From: Akebia trifoliata
Taxonomy: Eukaryota; Streptophyta; Magnoliopsida; Ranunculales; Lardizabalaceae
Assembly (NCBI GenBank): GCA_017979445.1
Contig: CM030718.1
Span: forward strand, 23,555,021 to 23,619,020
Length of the DNA: 64,000 nucleotides
Reading direction: 5' to 3'
The position numbers and the translations under genes were made by a program. Shown here in pieces: positions 21,202 through 33,134 of the stretch. Each line of letters starts with the position of its first letter. Positions within the stretch are counted from its first letter, which is position 1. The notes under the pieces are model-generated. The model did no database searches. It worked only from the letters and a program-made list of their open reading frames with translations, and was not told the DNA's origin.

Positions 21202-22126
21202 TTTCTTATGAGAACTCCCTTTTCACCAAACAAAAAAATAAAGGAAGAAGTTAGAAACACTATGCCCACAAATTCGTCACCCTAAATATCTCCACCTGGC
21301 ATATTTTCGGGTTACACTCCTTTGATGCCTGATGGGTGATTCCTGACCATCAGATTTAAACCGGTTGGACCGGTATGGGTTTTATTCTCACTCTAATAAA
21401 TAAATACAGGAAGAAAACTGAACCCATGTTGAGTGTGACACAAGGCACAAAGGGAGAGGGTCTATTTAACAAGGAAACGTTCCGACCTCTTTCCCCAAAT
21501 AGAATCTCAACAAATCTTTCGGATTTTTGCCTGAAATTGCATTTGAAAATGATTTATATAGACATTGCAAATCTCAAGAACAACCAACTATAATTAAGAC
21601 CAAAATTCACTAAGAAAACCAACAAAGAACAGATCTTCATACTTTGTAATGCAGGAATTTTGTTGGATTAAGTTGAACCCATTAAAGTTTGGATTTCAAG
21701 GTCTCTGCAAGCAAGTTCTTGAGTATTAAAAATATATAATTCTCTGTCTATCTTTCTCTGATCTTCCCACCAGCCTCAGTAACATATAAAATTAAGTGTG
21801 AAAACTAAGAAATGGGGAAAAAAATCTTCCACTCAACATTTTCAAACAACATTCAATTTGTTCCTCTTTGATTTGAACTTAAATCAACAACTTAACACAT
21901 TTATAAATAAACAGGGGAAGAATATTATCACACACACACGAGACTAATACATATCCAAATCTTGGTAAATAACCGTTAAAAGGTAACATTTTTAAAGAAA
22001 GAAAAAAAAACAGAGACCCATATGACTCAACAAATACAAACAACATTCAATTTGCTCCTCTTTGATTTAAACTTAAATTGACAACTTATGGTACAAGAGC
22101 TTCCCTTGTACCTTAAAACGTATCGA

Positions 22127-22357
22127 TCAGGACTCCTTGGTATAGGTGGTTTTAGGTGTTGTAGAGGATACAGAGCTTCCCTTCTTCATCTCCTTCATTC
22201 CAGACCTCCGTCTTGCTTTACAGAAGACACCCATGGCTGAATGGAAAATTTTAGCTTTGATTTCACCTCTCTTTGGGGGTAGCCTTGATTTTCCCTGTTT
22301 TTGCGAATTCTGAAACCCAATTGCTCCATTAGACATTGATGTTCGTTTTGCAGACAT
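22127..22357 (-). CDS. Small basic protein, PPKRG-x-IK-x-KIF family (paralogue 4)
   Basis: An intact 76-residue frame of unknown function: MSAKRTSMSNGAIGFQ start, LPPKRGEIKAKIF core, MGVFCKARRRSG, then a Ser/Thr-rich tail ending TYTKES. It is the segment-B counterpart of the gene at 16820-17062. It lacks four residues right after KIF, an in-frame 12-base difference that keeps the reading frame. A frame-preserving indel plus conserved termini suggests selection on the protein. A TATA-like motif lies at 22478-22486 upstream. Confidence 0.65.
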   Translation of the reverse strand: MSAKRTSMSNGAIGFQNSQKQGKSRLPPKRGEIKAKIFHSAMGVFCKARRRSGMKEMKKGSSVSSTTPKTTYTKES

Positions 22358-22477
22358 AATTGAAGCTCAAGCAGAGAAGAAGACTGAAGACTCTCTGTTT
22401 CTTCTAGAAACAGAGAAGGTTTCTAAGATCCTGACAACAAACAAGAATAGATGAATAAATTTCTGTGAATGAGGGCG

Positions 22478-22486
22478 TTATATATC
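22478..22486 (-). promoter_or_regulatory. Putative TATA box of paralogue 4
   Basis: GATATATAA on the minus strand, about 120 bases upstream of the ATG at 22357. Confidence 0.45.
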
Positions 22487-22679
22487 GAAATGGCGGGAAG
22501 ACTCGATGGAGACTTGAAATCTTTTTAAAACTGTTTAAAAAACGGACGGTGGTCGTGCTCGACCTTTGCATCTGCCACGTCACCATAATTGCAAGTTCGC
22601 TGTCATCATAATACACAAACTTGATGATACTCTCTATATGGACCAGCTTATGCAACCCTTTCTTGGTTACAAAACCCGA

Positions 22680-22805
22680 CGTGGCATGAGTTAAAACCTT
22701 AGATATTTTTTCTTGAAATACACAATTACACATATTTCTAAAGATGTGCAATTGTGTATCCCAAAGAAAAAAGATCTATGATTCTAACCCATGCTAAGTT
22801 AGGTC
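22680..22805. mobile_element. GGGATACAC-type foldback in copy B
   Basis: AATACACAATTACACATATTT and GATGTGCAATTGTGTATCCC form the inverted pair; counterpart of 17780-17940. Confidence 0.55.
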
Positions 22806-23659
22806 GGGAGAGGGGCTTATGTAAAAAGGAACCTTAAAAAATACGACTTGTTTTTATTCAAAACTAAGATGTATCTGATCAAATTAGAATTTTTTTTTCT
22901 AATTTATGAAAATATTTATTAAAATTTGTGAATTTCCCATTTCATGAGATTTAGATGGAAACATTATATTATTATTTTTGGGATTAAATTTTTTTTACTA
23001 AATCAAAAATATTAAATTTAATTACAACAATACCCTTCATAAAATGCGTTGTTTAGTAATAAACACTCAAAGGGGTATTTTAATAATTTAAACAACTTTT
23101 TCTTATTTGATATAAGTTTTACAAATTAACAATTTTCATCTACTTTTTTAATTAATTTTCTCCTTTAAAATTTTTTTTACAACAAGACATTCAACATCAA
23201 ACTTCTGTGTTGAGGAGAACACCGAATTCATGCTTTTAGGGGACATTGTGTCAAAGTTTGATTGGAGCTCTCAAATATGTGCCGCCGTGGCGTAAACGTT
23301 ACTGTCACAATCACAATGCATAGCTTTTCGGATTCACTCGATGAATACTCGGATGACGTGGTAATGGCAAAGAATCATAGATCATTTTCTTCGGGATACA
23401 CAAGGAAACCGATCTATGGTTTTGTGCTCTTATCAGTAGCCTTTTGGGAATTCTTATGGGACTGCGAAACTGCTAGTGAGTCACTCACATCGGACTCGTC
23501 AACGAAGCAACGCTCGATGGACGGTGATTTTTTAATTGCGGACCAAGATAATTTTTGTGCTATTGAAGTTAGAACAGTTAGAATGACTTATAAAAGAGAG
23601 ATTCTTTTCACACACCAACTTTTACTTAGAGAATCTCAACATGTTTGTTTTATAAATCT

Positions 23660-24035
23660 AACTAGCCTTACTAACTTAATAAGATTTCAACTCTTATTAA
23701 GGGTAGTTGAGCTCACTTTTTGATATCCAAAGATCCGATGCAACAGGGTTGTAGAGGATAAAATTCTATAAACTTTCAAAAATAAAAATTTAAAGAATAT
23801 TATTTTTCATAGTTGAATTTTAATTTTAAATTTGAGAGTTCTATGAAAGTTCGATATACATCATTTTCAGAACCTTAGATCAAACCCAAGGAAAAAATGT
23901 TTCTTTTAAAAAAAAATCATCTTAATTTTTTGAAGAAATCTAGAGAGTTGTGGTGTTGAATTGCTAATGTAGTAATCCATTTAATCTCAAGGACCCTTAG
24001 TAAGAATTAAAATCTTACTAAGTTAGTAAGGAAAG
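23660..24035. mobile_element. TTACTAA-ended repeat in copy B
   Basis: Counterpart of 18825-19200, with the same end motifs (TTACTAACTTAATAAGATTT; CCCTTAGTAAGAATT). Confidence 0.55.
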
Positions 24036-24266
24036 TGTTTTGTAATATAAGCTCATGTTAAATGAATATTATTATTAACTAGTAATTAAGTTATTAGGTT
24101 GAAATTTTTTCCCCAAAATCTGAATTAATTATTTGTTATGTGTGTTGAAGAGGCTTATTGACCATGAGGACTTAAGACTCTACTTTGAGGGATCTCACTT
24201 GGGCATTTTGTAATACCAATTTTCAACCTGCACTAAGAATTCATAAGATTTTCTTAAAGATCTACT

Positions 24267-24620
24267 ATTAGCACCTAACTTTTACTTATTACACTCCAAT
24301 TAAAATAAAGAAAATAAGAGAATGGTTAAGAATAAGTAAAAGTTTGGGTGCTAATAAAAACTCCCTTATTTTTCACTTATTATTATTATTTTGTTAGATT
24401 TCTACATTTTTGGGGTTTAAGATTTTATATGAGGCTAATCATAATTGTAAATAACTATTGAAGCTATTTAAATGAGTGTTATAATGTTGAGATTATGATT
24501 TGAGCCAAACCTTTGTCATGTTTGAAGATTGTGTTTTTAAATTTTAATTGTGATGTGAGAAATAATTTGAGAAATTGGGCTGTAATAATTTAAAGTTAGA
24601 GTGCCAATAACAGCTCTCTT
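24267..24620. mobile_element. GCACC-TIR MITE in copy B
   Basis: Counterpart of 19608-19957; the right end reads GTTAGAGTGCCAATAACAGC. Confidence 0.55.
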
Positions 24621-24858
24621 TTCTTAACGTATCACATTAAAGTGCATAAAATACATTTTGGGAATAGGCATTTGGGGGTATTTTTGGGAAAAAAATTGAC
24701 GACTAATTACTCTTCTACTCTTGCTTTTTTATTTTCTATAAATAGCTATCAAAACCAAGGAGAACAAAAAAAATTTCTCAAAATCTCAATTATATCTTAC
24801 TAGATTATCGAGTAAATTATAAGTACAATAATCATCTTTAGAAGAATGGATCAGATAT

Positions 24859-25139
24859 TTTTACTATTATAATGAGAGAAGGTGGAGTAGAAGTGATTCA
24901 AAACCAAATTTTGGATCTCACAAATGCCCACATCTTTCCATCTAAAGTTAATATAATTAAAGGTCATTTTGGTCAAAATCCAAGGAAATTGCCACCCACT
25001 CCCTTAAATCACGTTGTTTAGATTTCAAAATTATAAAAATATCCTTTTTACTGTGAAATATTAGAAAACCCTTTAATCAATATTTTAAATTATAGATAAA
25101 CCTTTATGGTAAATGCGAAGTTGCACATGCTACTTCTAG
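24859..25139. mobile_element. Helitron-like element, copy 2
   Basis: Same start and CTAG end as 20920-21201; it sits at the right border of segment B. Confidence 0.4.
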
Positions 25140-25145
25140 TTTCTT

Positions 25146-25524
25146 ATAATTAGACTTAGACCTACAACTCAAATGGTTTACACATGGTAGTGGAGCTTTG
25201 AAATCATGATTTGAAGCCCAACTTACACACCAAAAAGATATTAAAAATAATCCAAATTACTAATTAGGTGTTGGGTTACCCTATACCATCAAAATTCTCA
25301 GCCTAAAAAGGGAAATTGCAGTCGTCCCATACCATCAACTCTTATTTATAACAACTAGTAGATGGCATGAGCAAAGGCACACTTATTACATAAATTAGGA
25401 TTTATACATGATTTCTTATTGGAAAAATTACTTAAAGGATCTTTGCGGAGGGATTTATTTTTAAATAGTCCCTAAGTTTTGTGCGGTAGCTAGAAAGGAC
25501 ATTTAGTAAGCTTTTTATTTCTTA
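25146..25524. other. Intergenic
   Basis: No gene seen. Confidence 0.4.
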
Positions 25525-25760
25525 ATGATCCCTCATAATGGCGAACTCACCATTTTTTTATTTACTGTCAAGTTCACCACTTTTATTTATTTATTATCGA
25601 ACTCGATGTTTTTTTTATCTGGTGTTGAGTTTACAATTTTTACTGACGAACTCACCACTATTTACTATCGAGTTCACCACTTTTTATTAAATAAAGTGGT
25701 GAACTCGGCAATACATAAAAAACATCAAGTTCGATAGTAAATAAAAAGTGGTGATATCGA
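25525..25760. repeat. Palindromic short-repeat cluster (GTGGTGAACTC)
   Basis: The word GAACTCACCA or GAGTTCACCAC and its complement TGGTGAACTC alternate at least six times, separated by T-rich spacers. The 3' half folds back on the 5' half. Confidence 0.6.
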
Positions 25761-25890
25761 CACTGGTAAAACCACCTATTTTCAATTTTCAAGTTTTTTT
25801 TATTGTTAAAATACATGGAAAGATTGACTAAAAACTTGAGATAATAACTTGTTTAAACGATTTCAACCCCAAAAGAATCATTCCTGATCG

Positions 25891-26275
25891 ATTTTCATCC
25901 AAAAACTTTAAAAAAAAATTATGAAAATACCCTTAGTTTTTTTTTATATACATCTTCAAAATGTTTGCAAAACTCTTAAAAATTGCTTATTCTCCTTCTT
26001 AAATCCTTTTCGACATAATGGAATTTTCAAAACTCGATTGAGATGCCAAAAATTCAATTTTTTGGATGAAAATGATGAGTTTGATTTTCATCCAAAAACT
26101 TAAAAAAAATTGTGAAAATACCCTTAGTTTTTTTTATATATACATCTTCAAAATGTTTGCAAAACTCTTAAAAATGGCTTCTTCTTCCTTCTTAAATCAT
26201 TTTCAATATAATGAAAATTTCAAAACTCGATTGAGATGTCAAAAATCCAATTTTTTGGATGAAAATGATGAGTTC
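25891..26275. repeat. 193-bp tandem repeat, two copies
   Basis: Copies 25891-26083 and 26084-26275 share ATTTTCATCCAAAAACTT, CTTCAAAATGTTTGCAAAAC and TTTTTTGGATGAAAATGATG. The short frames they contain are repeat-derived. Confidence 0.9.
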
Positions 26276-26497
26276 GAATGGTTAAGATATTCAATTGTGA
26301 GAAATATGGCAAATGAGGTACAAGAACTCTTAAGAAAAGAAAAGTTTACTAAATAGATTATGAAGAGACCGTCCAAAACTTAGGACCTATTTAGAAAAAA
26401 AAATGTACCCCTGCCAGGGTCCTTTAAATTTTTTTCTTTTTTATAATTATTTTAAAATTTTAAAATAATTATTTTATTTTTATATCATATTTTATCA

Positions 26498-26762
26498 TCT
26501 TTACTATTATAATATAGAAGGCAAAGTAGAAGCGGTTCGATACCACAATTCTAGTGGACATAAATACCCCCACTTTTATATTTAAATTTAATATAGTCAA
26601 GGTTATTAAGGTAAAAAAATCATGAAAACTATAAACTACGATTGAATAATCATGTTGCTTAGTTTAAAAATTACAAAAATATCATTTTTTACTATGTAAT
26701 CTTTAAAAACCTTTTAATCAATATTTTAAATTATAAATAAACCCTTTTGATACATGGTCTAG
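26498..26762. mobile_element. Helitron-like element, copy 3
   Basis: Starts TCTTTACTATTATAATATAG and ends GGTCTAG after TTTTGATACATG. It lies outside the segmental duplication, so it is an independent copy. Confidence 0.45.
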
Positions 26763-27944
26763 TGGTCATTCCTCGCCCTTGATCAAAAAATCAACTTCAT
26801 TAGTCGCCCTCCTTATGGTGTTCAGTGGCTTGATCGAACCCACGTTCTTTCGAAATTATCCTTCGAAGGTGGGAACAAGAACATGCGTTTGCATATGTCA
26901 GCTTCTATTTTAATATAAGTGTCTTTTTATAATTTAAAATATTAACAAAAATGAAATGCAAATAAAATAATAATTGTATAGTTCTATGGTCTTAGAAAAC
27001 TATCAAATGTGGGTTATAAGGGTTGCGAGATTGTAATTTATTTTATTTTATTTTATTTTTTGGTTTTTGAGTAAAATTACCTTGATAATGGTAAATGTGA
27101 GCATTTTTGGTCTTCCAAAGCTTGTCGTCCATCAACTGTTACTATGTATTCTCTCATTATGTAATGGTAGAGATTGAGTTGGTACAATATACCATGTATG
27201 CCAAATCTCTAGTTCGATACCACATCAAACATCAAGTTGGTTTTCGATTGAAATTGACTCTCGATTTATTATTAACTTGGCTATGTAACATATTTGTAGT
27301 TATGTAAAATCCGATTATAGACATCCTGTAAAATTAACGCATTTTGTAAATTTCTATACTGCCTTGAGTGTTTGATGGTCTGTAGTTTTTAAAATTTGAC
27401 ATTGGTTTTAAAATTCGAGTCTTTGTCTTACCCTTTGTAGATTCAATTTTCTCTAATAAAAGTAATACTCTATTTTCTTACACTAAGGTTTTGACTCCAA
27501 CGTCGAAGAGTTGTTGTTGCAGGCACACCTAGGCGTACAAGAAAGAGATAATCTGATCTTAGTGGGAATCTCGAGATAATATAAGAAATTGCATCTACAC
27601 CTTTGAAATTGATATAAATATTTTTTGTAAATATAAATGTATATTCAAATTATTATTACTTTTCTATTATATATACATTAAAGTAATAAATGGTCAATCA
27701 AAAAATATTATTTTACATTGATTATAAATATTTACATTAAATTATTTATTTAATAAACATTAAAATTAAAATAGGTTGATTTGGCCCAGTTATCATAAAC
27801 TCAACTTGGAATTTCAAAGTATCACATCTCTAAGTAAAAAAAAATATTCCCTTTCTAATGATTAGTAAAGTTATCAAATTAGAGCATTTAGATTGTCTTT
27901 AATTTGATCCAACCCATGGACCCAATTCAAAAGTTTAGGAGGTA
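26763..27944. other. AT-rich intergenic
   Basis: No gene recognised. Confidence 0.4.
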
Positions 27945-28290
27945 GTATCAGTTTGGTCGACCCTCGTCCACATTGCACACTCTAGGTTGTTTGGCCACCT
28001 TGGTTGAGCTCCTCTTAAGTAGTTCAACCACCCTGGCCGACCCACCTTATAGGTCCTCTGAAGTGGTTCGACCCCTTGGCCGAACCCCCTATTGCTCCTC
28101 TTAAGTGGCTTGGCCACCTTGACCTATCCCCTAGTGCACGTTTTAGATGGTTTGGCCCCCTTGGTTGAAGCCCTATTTTTCTTCTTAAGTGGTTTGGCAA
28201 CCTATGTCGACCCATATTGCTTACATTATATGAATCAACCACCTCGATTAATCTCAACATCGAATCCTCTAAGTGGTTCGATCTCATGGA
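27945..28290. repeat. Degenerate minisatellite, 32-45 bp units
   Basis: At least six units of the form TGGTT(T/C)GGCC-CCTTGG followed by CCTCTTAAG. It is GC-rich compared with its surroundings. Units vary in length and sequence. Open frames here are products of the repeat, not a gene. Confidence 0.75.
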
Positions 28291-29200
28291 TCATCCCTTC
28301 AAATAATAATCATGCAAGTCAATGGTCAATTATAGTGGACCAATCCACTCAATAGCAAAAAAGGCGATCTTATACAAAATTACTCAAGTAGTACAAATCA
28401 TTATATTTCAAAAGTAAAACTTACTTGGTGTCCGAAAGAATTATAAATGCATAACTCGATCAAATCAACTTGGAAAATCAAATAACCACCAAGTTCAAGC
28501 AGTTACACAAGTAAGATCTTTCCTCATATAAGTTATTATATTTATGAGATGTGGGTCTTTATTATCATCAAAGCATCATGGACTTTTATTATCATAAATG
28601 TTAGATAATATTGGGGAGTGGCTACAACTAAGTTTAGTATTCCTATTAAAAAAGTTAATTTTAGAAATATGGATGTCTCCCATTCAAACTGCATAAGTCA
28701 CACAAAATTTATTATTATTATTATTTTCTCATTCCTTTGCAATTTTCATCAAACACTAATTTAATTGTCAAAAGCACTTTAACCGACACTACACCAGTGT
28801 CTTTTTAGGTGATGATTGACGAAAAAGATGATCACTTAGAAGATCATCAGAGACGAAGATCAAAGAGAAATATTAATTTCAATACAGATCTCAAGGAATG
28901 GGAGATCCAAAAAATCTCCCACAACATCAATAATCCAGAATAAAAAATGAGCCATGCATTATCAATCGATTCAGCTCGATTTAATTAAATCATACCTAAA
29001 ATATAGACATGGTTAATAAAAAATTAATCCTATAAATTACTATGAAAATGCTTAAGTAACATTAAAATTGAATTCGATTCTCACATTGCTGATGTGGAGG
29101 TGACTCAAATTACCAAGTCGGAACCCAAATCCGGATCCGGATCCGGACATATTAGATCCAAATGGATCGGGTTTCGGATCTGATTAGACCCATTGGCAAC
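28291..29200. other. Intergenic upstream of RPL4
   Basis: No gene. A CGGATCCGGATCCGGA direct repeat lies near 29130-29147. Confidence 0.45.
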
Positions 29201-29282
29201 CCTAGCTGAGGGCTGAGGGGCTCATTTATCTTAGGGCATTTTGGTAATTTACACTACATCTCGTCTATCTATATGATAAAAC

Positions 29283-29290
29283 AAACCCTA
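29283..29290 (+). promoter_or_regulatory. telo-box of the RPL4 promoter
   Basis: AAACCCTA, 68 bases upstream of the ATG at 29359, with TATATGATAAA just before it (29271-29281) and a CT-rich leader after it. Telo-boxes are characteristic of plant ribosomal-protein promoters. Confidence 0.7.
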
Positions 29291-29358
29291 ATTTTCATTT
29301 CTGCTGATCTTCGTTGTCTCTTCGACTAAACCTAGTTCTTCGACTAAACTCTTCTCTC

Positions 29359-30532
29359 ATGGCCGCCGCAGCCAGACCTCTCGTCTCCATCCAGCCCTTA
29401 GAGGGCGAGATGGCGACAGACGAAGTCAATTGTCTGCCACTCCCAGACGTTATGAAGGCGTCAATCCGTCCTGATATCGTTAATTTCGTTCACTCCAACA
29501 TCTCCAAGAACAAACGGCAACCTTACGCCGTTAGCAGACGTGCTGGTCATCAAACCTCTGCAGAGTCATGGGGAACCGGTCGTGCCGTTTCCCGTATCCC
29601 TCGTGTCCCTGGTGGTGGTACCCATAGAGCCGGTCAAGGTGCTTTTGGTAACATGTGTCGCGGCGGACGAATGTTCGCGCCAACGAAGATCTGGCGCCGT
29701 TGGCACCGTAAGATCAATGTGAATCAGAAAAGATTTGCTGTTGCATCAGCTCTCGCTGCATCAGCTGTTCCTTCGCTTGTTCTTGCTCGTGGCCATCGGA
29801 TCGAAAACGTTCCTGAGATCCCTCTTGTTGTTGGAGACTCGGCCGAGGGCGTAGAGAAGACATCTGCAGCGATCAAGGTTTTGAAGCAGATCGGTGCGTA
29901 TCCCGATGCGGAGAAAGCGAAAGACAGCCATTCGATCCGACCTGGTAAGGGAAAAATGAGGAATCGTCGATACATCTCTCGTAAAGGCCCTCTGATTGTG
30001 TACGGAACTGAAGGATCGAAAATCGTAAAAGCTTTCCGGAACATTCCTGGAGTTGAGATCGCGAATGTCGATCGTCTTAATCTGCTTAAACTTGCTCCTG
30101 GTGGCCATCTTGGAAGGTTCATCATTTGGACCAAATCGGCCTTCGAGAAATTGGATTCGGTTTACGGATCGTTCGATAAGCCATCAGAGAAGAAGAGGGG
30201 ATATGTTTTGCCGCGATCAAAGATGGTTAATGCTGATCTTTCAAGGATTATTAATTCGGATGAGGTTCAATCTGTGGTGAGACCGATCAAGAAGGACGTT
30301 AAGAGGGCACCAATGAAGAAGAATCCATTGAAGAATTTGAACACTCTTTTGAAGTTGAATCCGTATGCAAAGACTGCTAGGAGGATGGCTCTTCTAGCCG
30401 AGGCTCAGCGAGTCAAGGCCAAGAAGGAGAAACTCGACAAGAAGAGGAAAGAGGTTCCTAAGGTATATTCACTTACTCATACCAAGTTCTTAATTTCATT
30501 TGTAAATAATGTTAATTTATAGGTATGTATTT

Positions 30533-30591
<59 letters not shown>

Positions 30592-33134
30592 AAGTTGGAT
30601 TAGAATATGCTCAAGCGCAAGATCATATTTTTATACAGGTAATAAATATTTAAATCAATAAAAAATTAATAAATTTTATCAAAAAGCCAGCCGTTTGATA
30701 TTTTGAAATTATTAGATAATACATATTGGATCTTAGACTAGTCAATGTGAAGGACAATCCACATTGAAATCCTGTTTTTGCACAAATGATACTGGGATGA
30801 CTTGAGTCATCTTTGTAGCCAATAAATTTTTTTTAAAAACCATTATCGGTTATGATTATATGAATTGGTTCTACAGAGTTTATATGTTTCTCTTAGTTGT
30901 CTCTTCATTTATGCAAATATGATTATTTGTTGTATTTTTATATGTGTGTTTTTAATTTTCTTTACTTTTTAATAGGTAGAATTATACTTGTAAAAAAATC
31001 AATAATAAGCTATCACTTTAGGTTTATATAGTAGATGGGATCAAAAATTCACCTACAATGGCTTTTCACACATTTGTTTCTTGTTTTTGTGAAAAATATA
31101 AGATGTAATTGCTTTGTTCTAGTTTAGACTGTGGCATTAAAGTAGTAAGATACATTAGGTAGCTAAAATGAGTGACAGATTTAGGAGCTATATGGGAAGG
31201 TGTTGCTTCTAGAGAGATTAAACAAGTTCGGATGACCCTTGACAAGGCCAAGAAGCTAACTTCATTGAGATTGATATTATCCTATTTTAGGTTAGAAAGG
31301 TAGAGAAGATGATGCTTGAAAAGTTGCATTGATAACTAATTATGTTCTTGGACAAGGCTGCTATGGAATCTTGGTATATGTTCGGTACATCAAATGCCAA
31401 TGTGGATCAATGCCATAATGTCCTTATTTTCATTGATGCCACATTATGCAGCATGGTAACTGTTGAAATATTTGACCATAATCCCTTGGTTCTACATGTG
31501 GAATGTTGACGAGGGCTCTAGGAAGATTTTAGTTTTAGTTGTCAAGAGATTGGAAGACAATTGGTTGAAATGTCGTTTGTTCTATGGTTGAAGTCATTTT
31601 TCTAGCATTGGGTTGTGGATGAACGATTTCATCATCACTATAAACTTGGCTAGATGAAGTGTGAGATACTGTTGCATAATTAGTTGCTAGCCCAGGGTGT
31701 GGATTGGGCTTTGTTACTGGTTGATGTTGGTGATTGACTTTCATTGAGGCATGCCTAAGTTCTCCAGTCTTTGGCAGCCTAAATCATGGGAATGATGGTA
31801 GATTTGGCTGGTTGATGGATTTGTTTGTGGTCTTTCGGATCTGCCAAATAATAAATATTTTTCATAAATGATACATTTTCTCATAGTTTTGCATGGTAAC
31901 TAGTTTCTATTAGTTTGTCGATTATTGTTTCAATCAAAATTATACTTTGTCAATCTTCCCGACAACAAGAAAGATATCTCTGAGTGGGATTGACATGTAC
32001 ATTCGATGAGCCTTGTGCATATGTTTTGATGTCAATGAAGGTGATCAACTGTCATTAAGACATGTATAAGCTTGTGGGACTTTGTTGACCTGGATCATGG
32101 GAATGGTGTTGATTTTGGTTGATTAGTGGGTTAGTCTATAGAATTGGGGTAGTCTTGAACTTTTGGGACATAACAGCCTTAATCACACAGAGAGAGGTTG
32201 TCAAACCTATGATCTCCCTGGAATCCCACCCTATGTAGCATGAATGGTGTTTGTGCCCCAAGTTTAAACATGTTATTTTGGGTTGCATTTGTATGGTAAT
32301 AACATGAACAACATGCCTTGAATCAAATTATTGGGAGGGAGGGTTGTCAAACCTACAATCTCCCTAGATTGCCACCCTATGTGGCATGAATCTTGTTTGT
32401 GCCCCAAGTTTAAACACGTTATTTTGGTTGGCATTTGTATGGTAATAACATGAACAACATGCCGTGAATCAAATAATTGGAAAATGTGAGGTTCCCAAAG
32501 GTTGTTTCTGTGTGTAACGTTTTTGAAAATGTTAAAAGGCTTATGCAAGAGGCTTTCCCAGAGATGAAAGCCTTGAAAAGGCCGGATGGAAATACCTTTT
32601 TTTTTCTTTTTTCTTTTCTGAAAGATTTTCAAACCACTGATACACACTCAAATCTAAACAAAAGGGGAACGAAGTGCAAGGTATAAGGCGGTAATAATTT
32701 GTCGATAGAGTTCTCTTCAATAACAATCATTCCCTCAACTGTATTGTTTGGGCGGATGTTCTTTGTTGGAAATCCCAAAACATTGTATAGGAGTTGAAAA
32801 TCCCAAAACGGTTTTCTTTTACATCTTATCAAGAGATTCTATGGGCACTCCAACTTTTACTTACAACACCAATTCTTTTGAAACTAATAGGCAGTGTAGC
32901 ATATAAAATAGTGGTATGTTGTAAGTAAATAGAAGCTATCCTTTGAACACCCCATGTTTTTTGTTTTGTTTTTGAGACTGGTGCCACTAATAATGGGATA
33001 TTTTTTTGTTTGGTGTATAGGAGGAGGCTGCTGCTATCAAGGCTGCAGGCAAGGCTTGGTACCAGACTATGATCTCAGATAGCGATTACACCGAGTTTGA
33101 CAACTTCACAAAGTGGCTTGGCGTTTCCCAGTAA
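29359..33134 (+). CDS. RPL4: 60S ribosomal protein L4 (uL4), two coding exons
   Basis: Coding exons 29359-30462 and 33021-33134 join to 405 residues, the normal length for plant L4. Exon 1 begins [17 protein letters not shown] and contains the uL4 signature region [20 protein letters not shown] and the internal loop [20 protein letters not shown], which lines the peptide exit tunnel. It continues through [18 protein letters not shown] and the basic C-terminal domain to [10 protein letters not shown] at 30463 and AG at 33019-33020 bound the intron in phase 0. Exon 2 encodes [20 protein letters not shown] and ends KWLGVSQ. The first ATG in the leader is used; the frame is open to 29314 but has no earlier ATG. 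L4 is a structural protein of the large cytosolic ribosomal subunit, assembled in the nucleolus. No disabling change is seen, so this should be a working gene. Confidence 0.97.
30463..33020 (+). other. RPL4: RPL4 intron, 2558 bp, with insertions
   Basis: GT-AG intron. It holds a perfect (AT)n tract of about 55 bases at 30534-30588, a 146-bp tandem repeat (32196-32485), and a decayed GCACTCCAACTTTTACTT MITE fragment near 32840-32945. No embedded gene is recognised. Confidence 0.85.
32196..32485. repeat. 146-bp tandem repeat in the RPL4 intron
   Basis: Copies 32196-32341 and 32342 to about 32485 share GGTTGTCAAACCTA, TTTGTGCCCCAAGTTTAAAC and ATGGTAATAACATGAACAAC. Confidence 0.9.

Larger units (their letters stand above)
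15505..21203. repeat. Segmental tandem duplication, copy A
   Basis: Colinear with 21204-25145 over its whole length. Matching landmarks are AAGAAGTTAGAAACACTATG (15552 and 21247), the PPKRG small-protein genes (16.4-17.1 and 22.1-22.4 kb), GACATTCAACATCAAACTTC (18325 and 23187), the TTACTAA-ended repeat (18825 and 23660), the GCACC MITE (19608 and 24267), and the Helitron-like end TTCTAGTTTCTTAT at both right borders. Copy A holds extra sequence: a 417-bp tandem duplication and about 0.6 kb at 20.0-20.6 kb. The copies have diverged clearly, so the duplication is not recent. Confidence 0.85.
21204..25145. repeat. Segmental tandem duplication, copy B
   Basis: See copy A at 15505-21203. Copy B has one small-protein gene and lacks the 20.0-20.6 kb block of A. 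Both copies end in TTCTAGTTTCTTAT, which marks the duplication joint. Confidence 0.85.

Noticed and set aside
23262..23723. A 153-codon open frame in segment B
   Set aside because: The colinear region of segment A (about 18370-18860) is broken by stops and frame changes, no domain is visible, and part of it is a GGGATACAC-type repeat.
25921..26356. Two overlapping frames encoding Phe/Leu-rich peptides
   Set aside because: They are products of the 193-bp tandem repeat and low-complexity sequence.
29724..30134. Antisense frames of 115-136 codons across RPL4
   Set aside because: Shadows of the GC-richer RPL4 exon 1 on the other strand.
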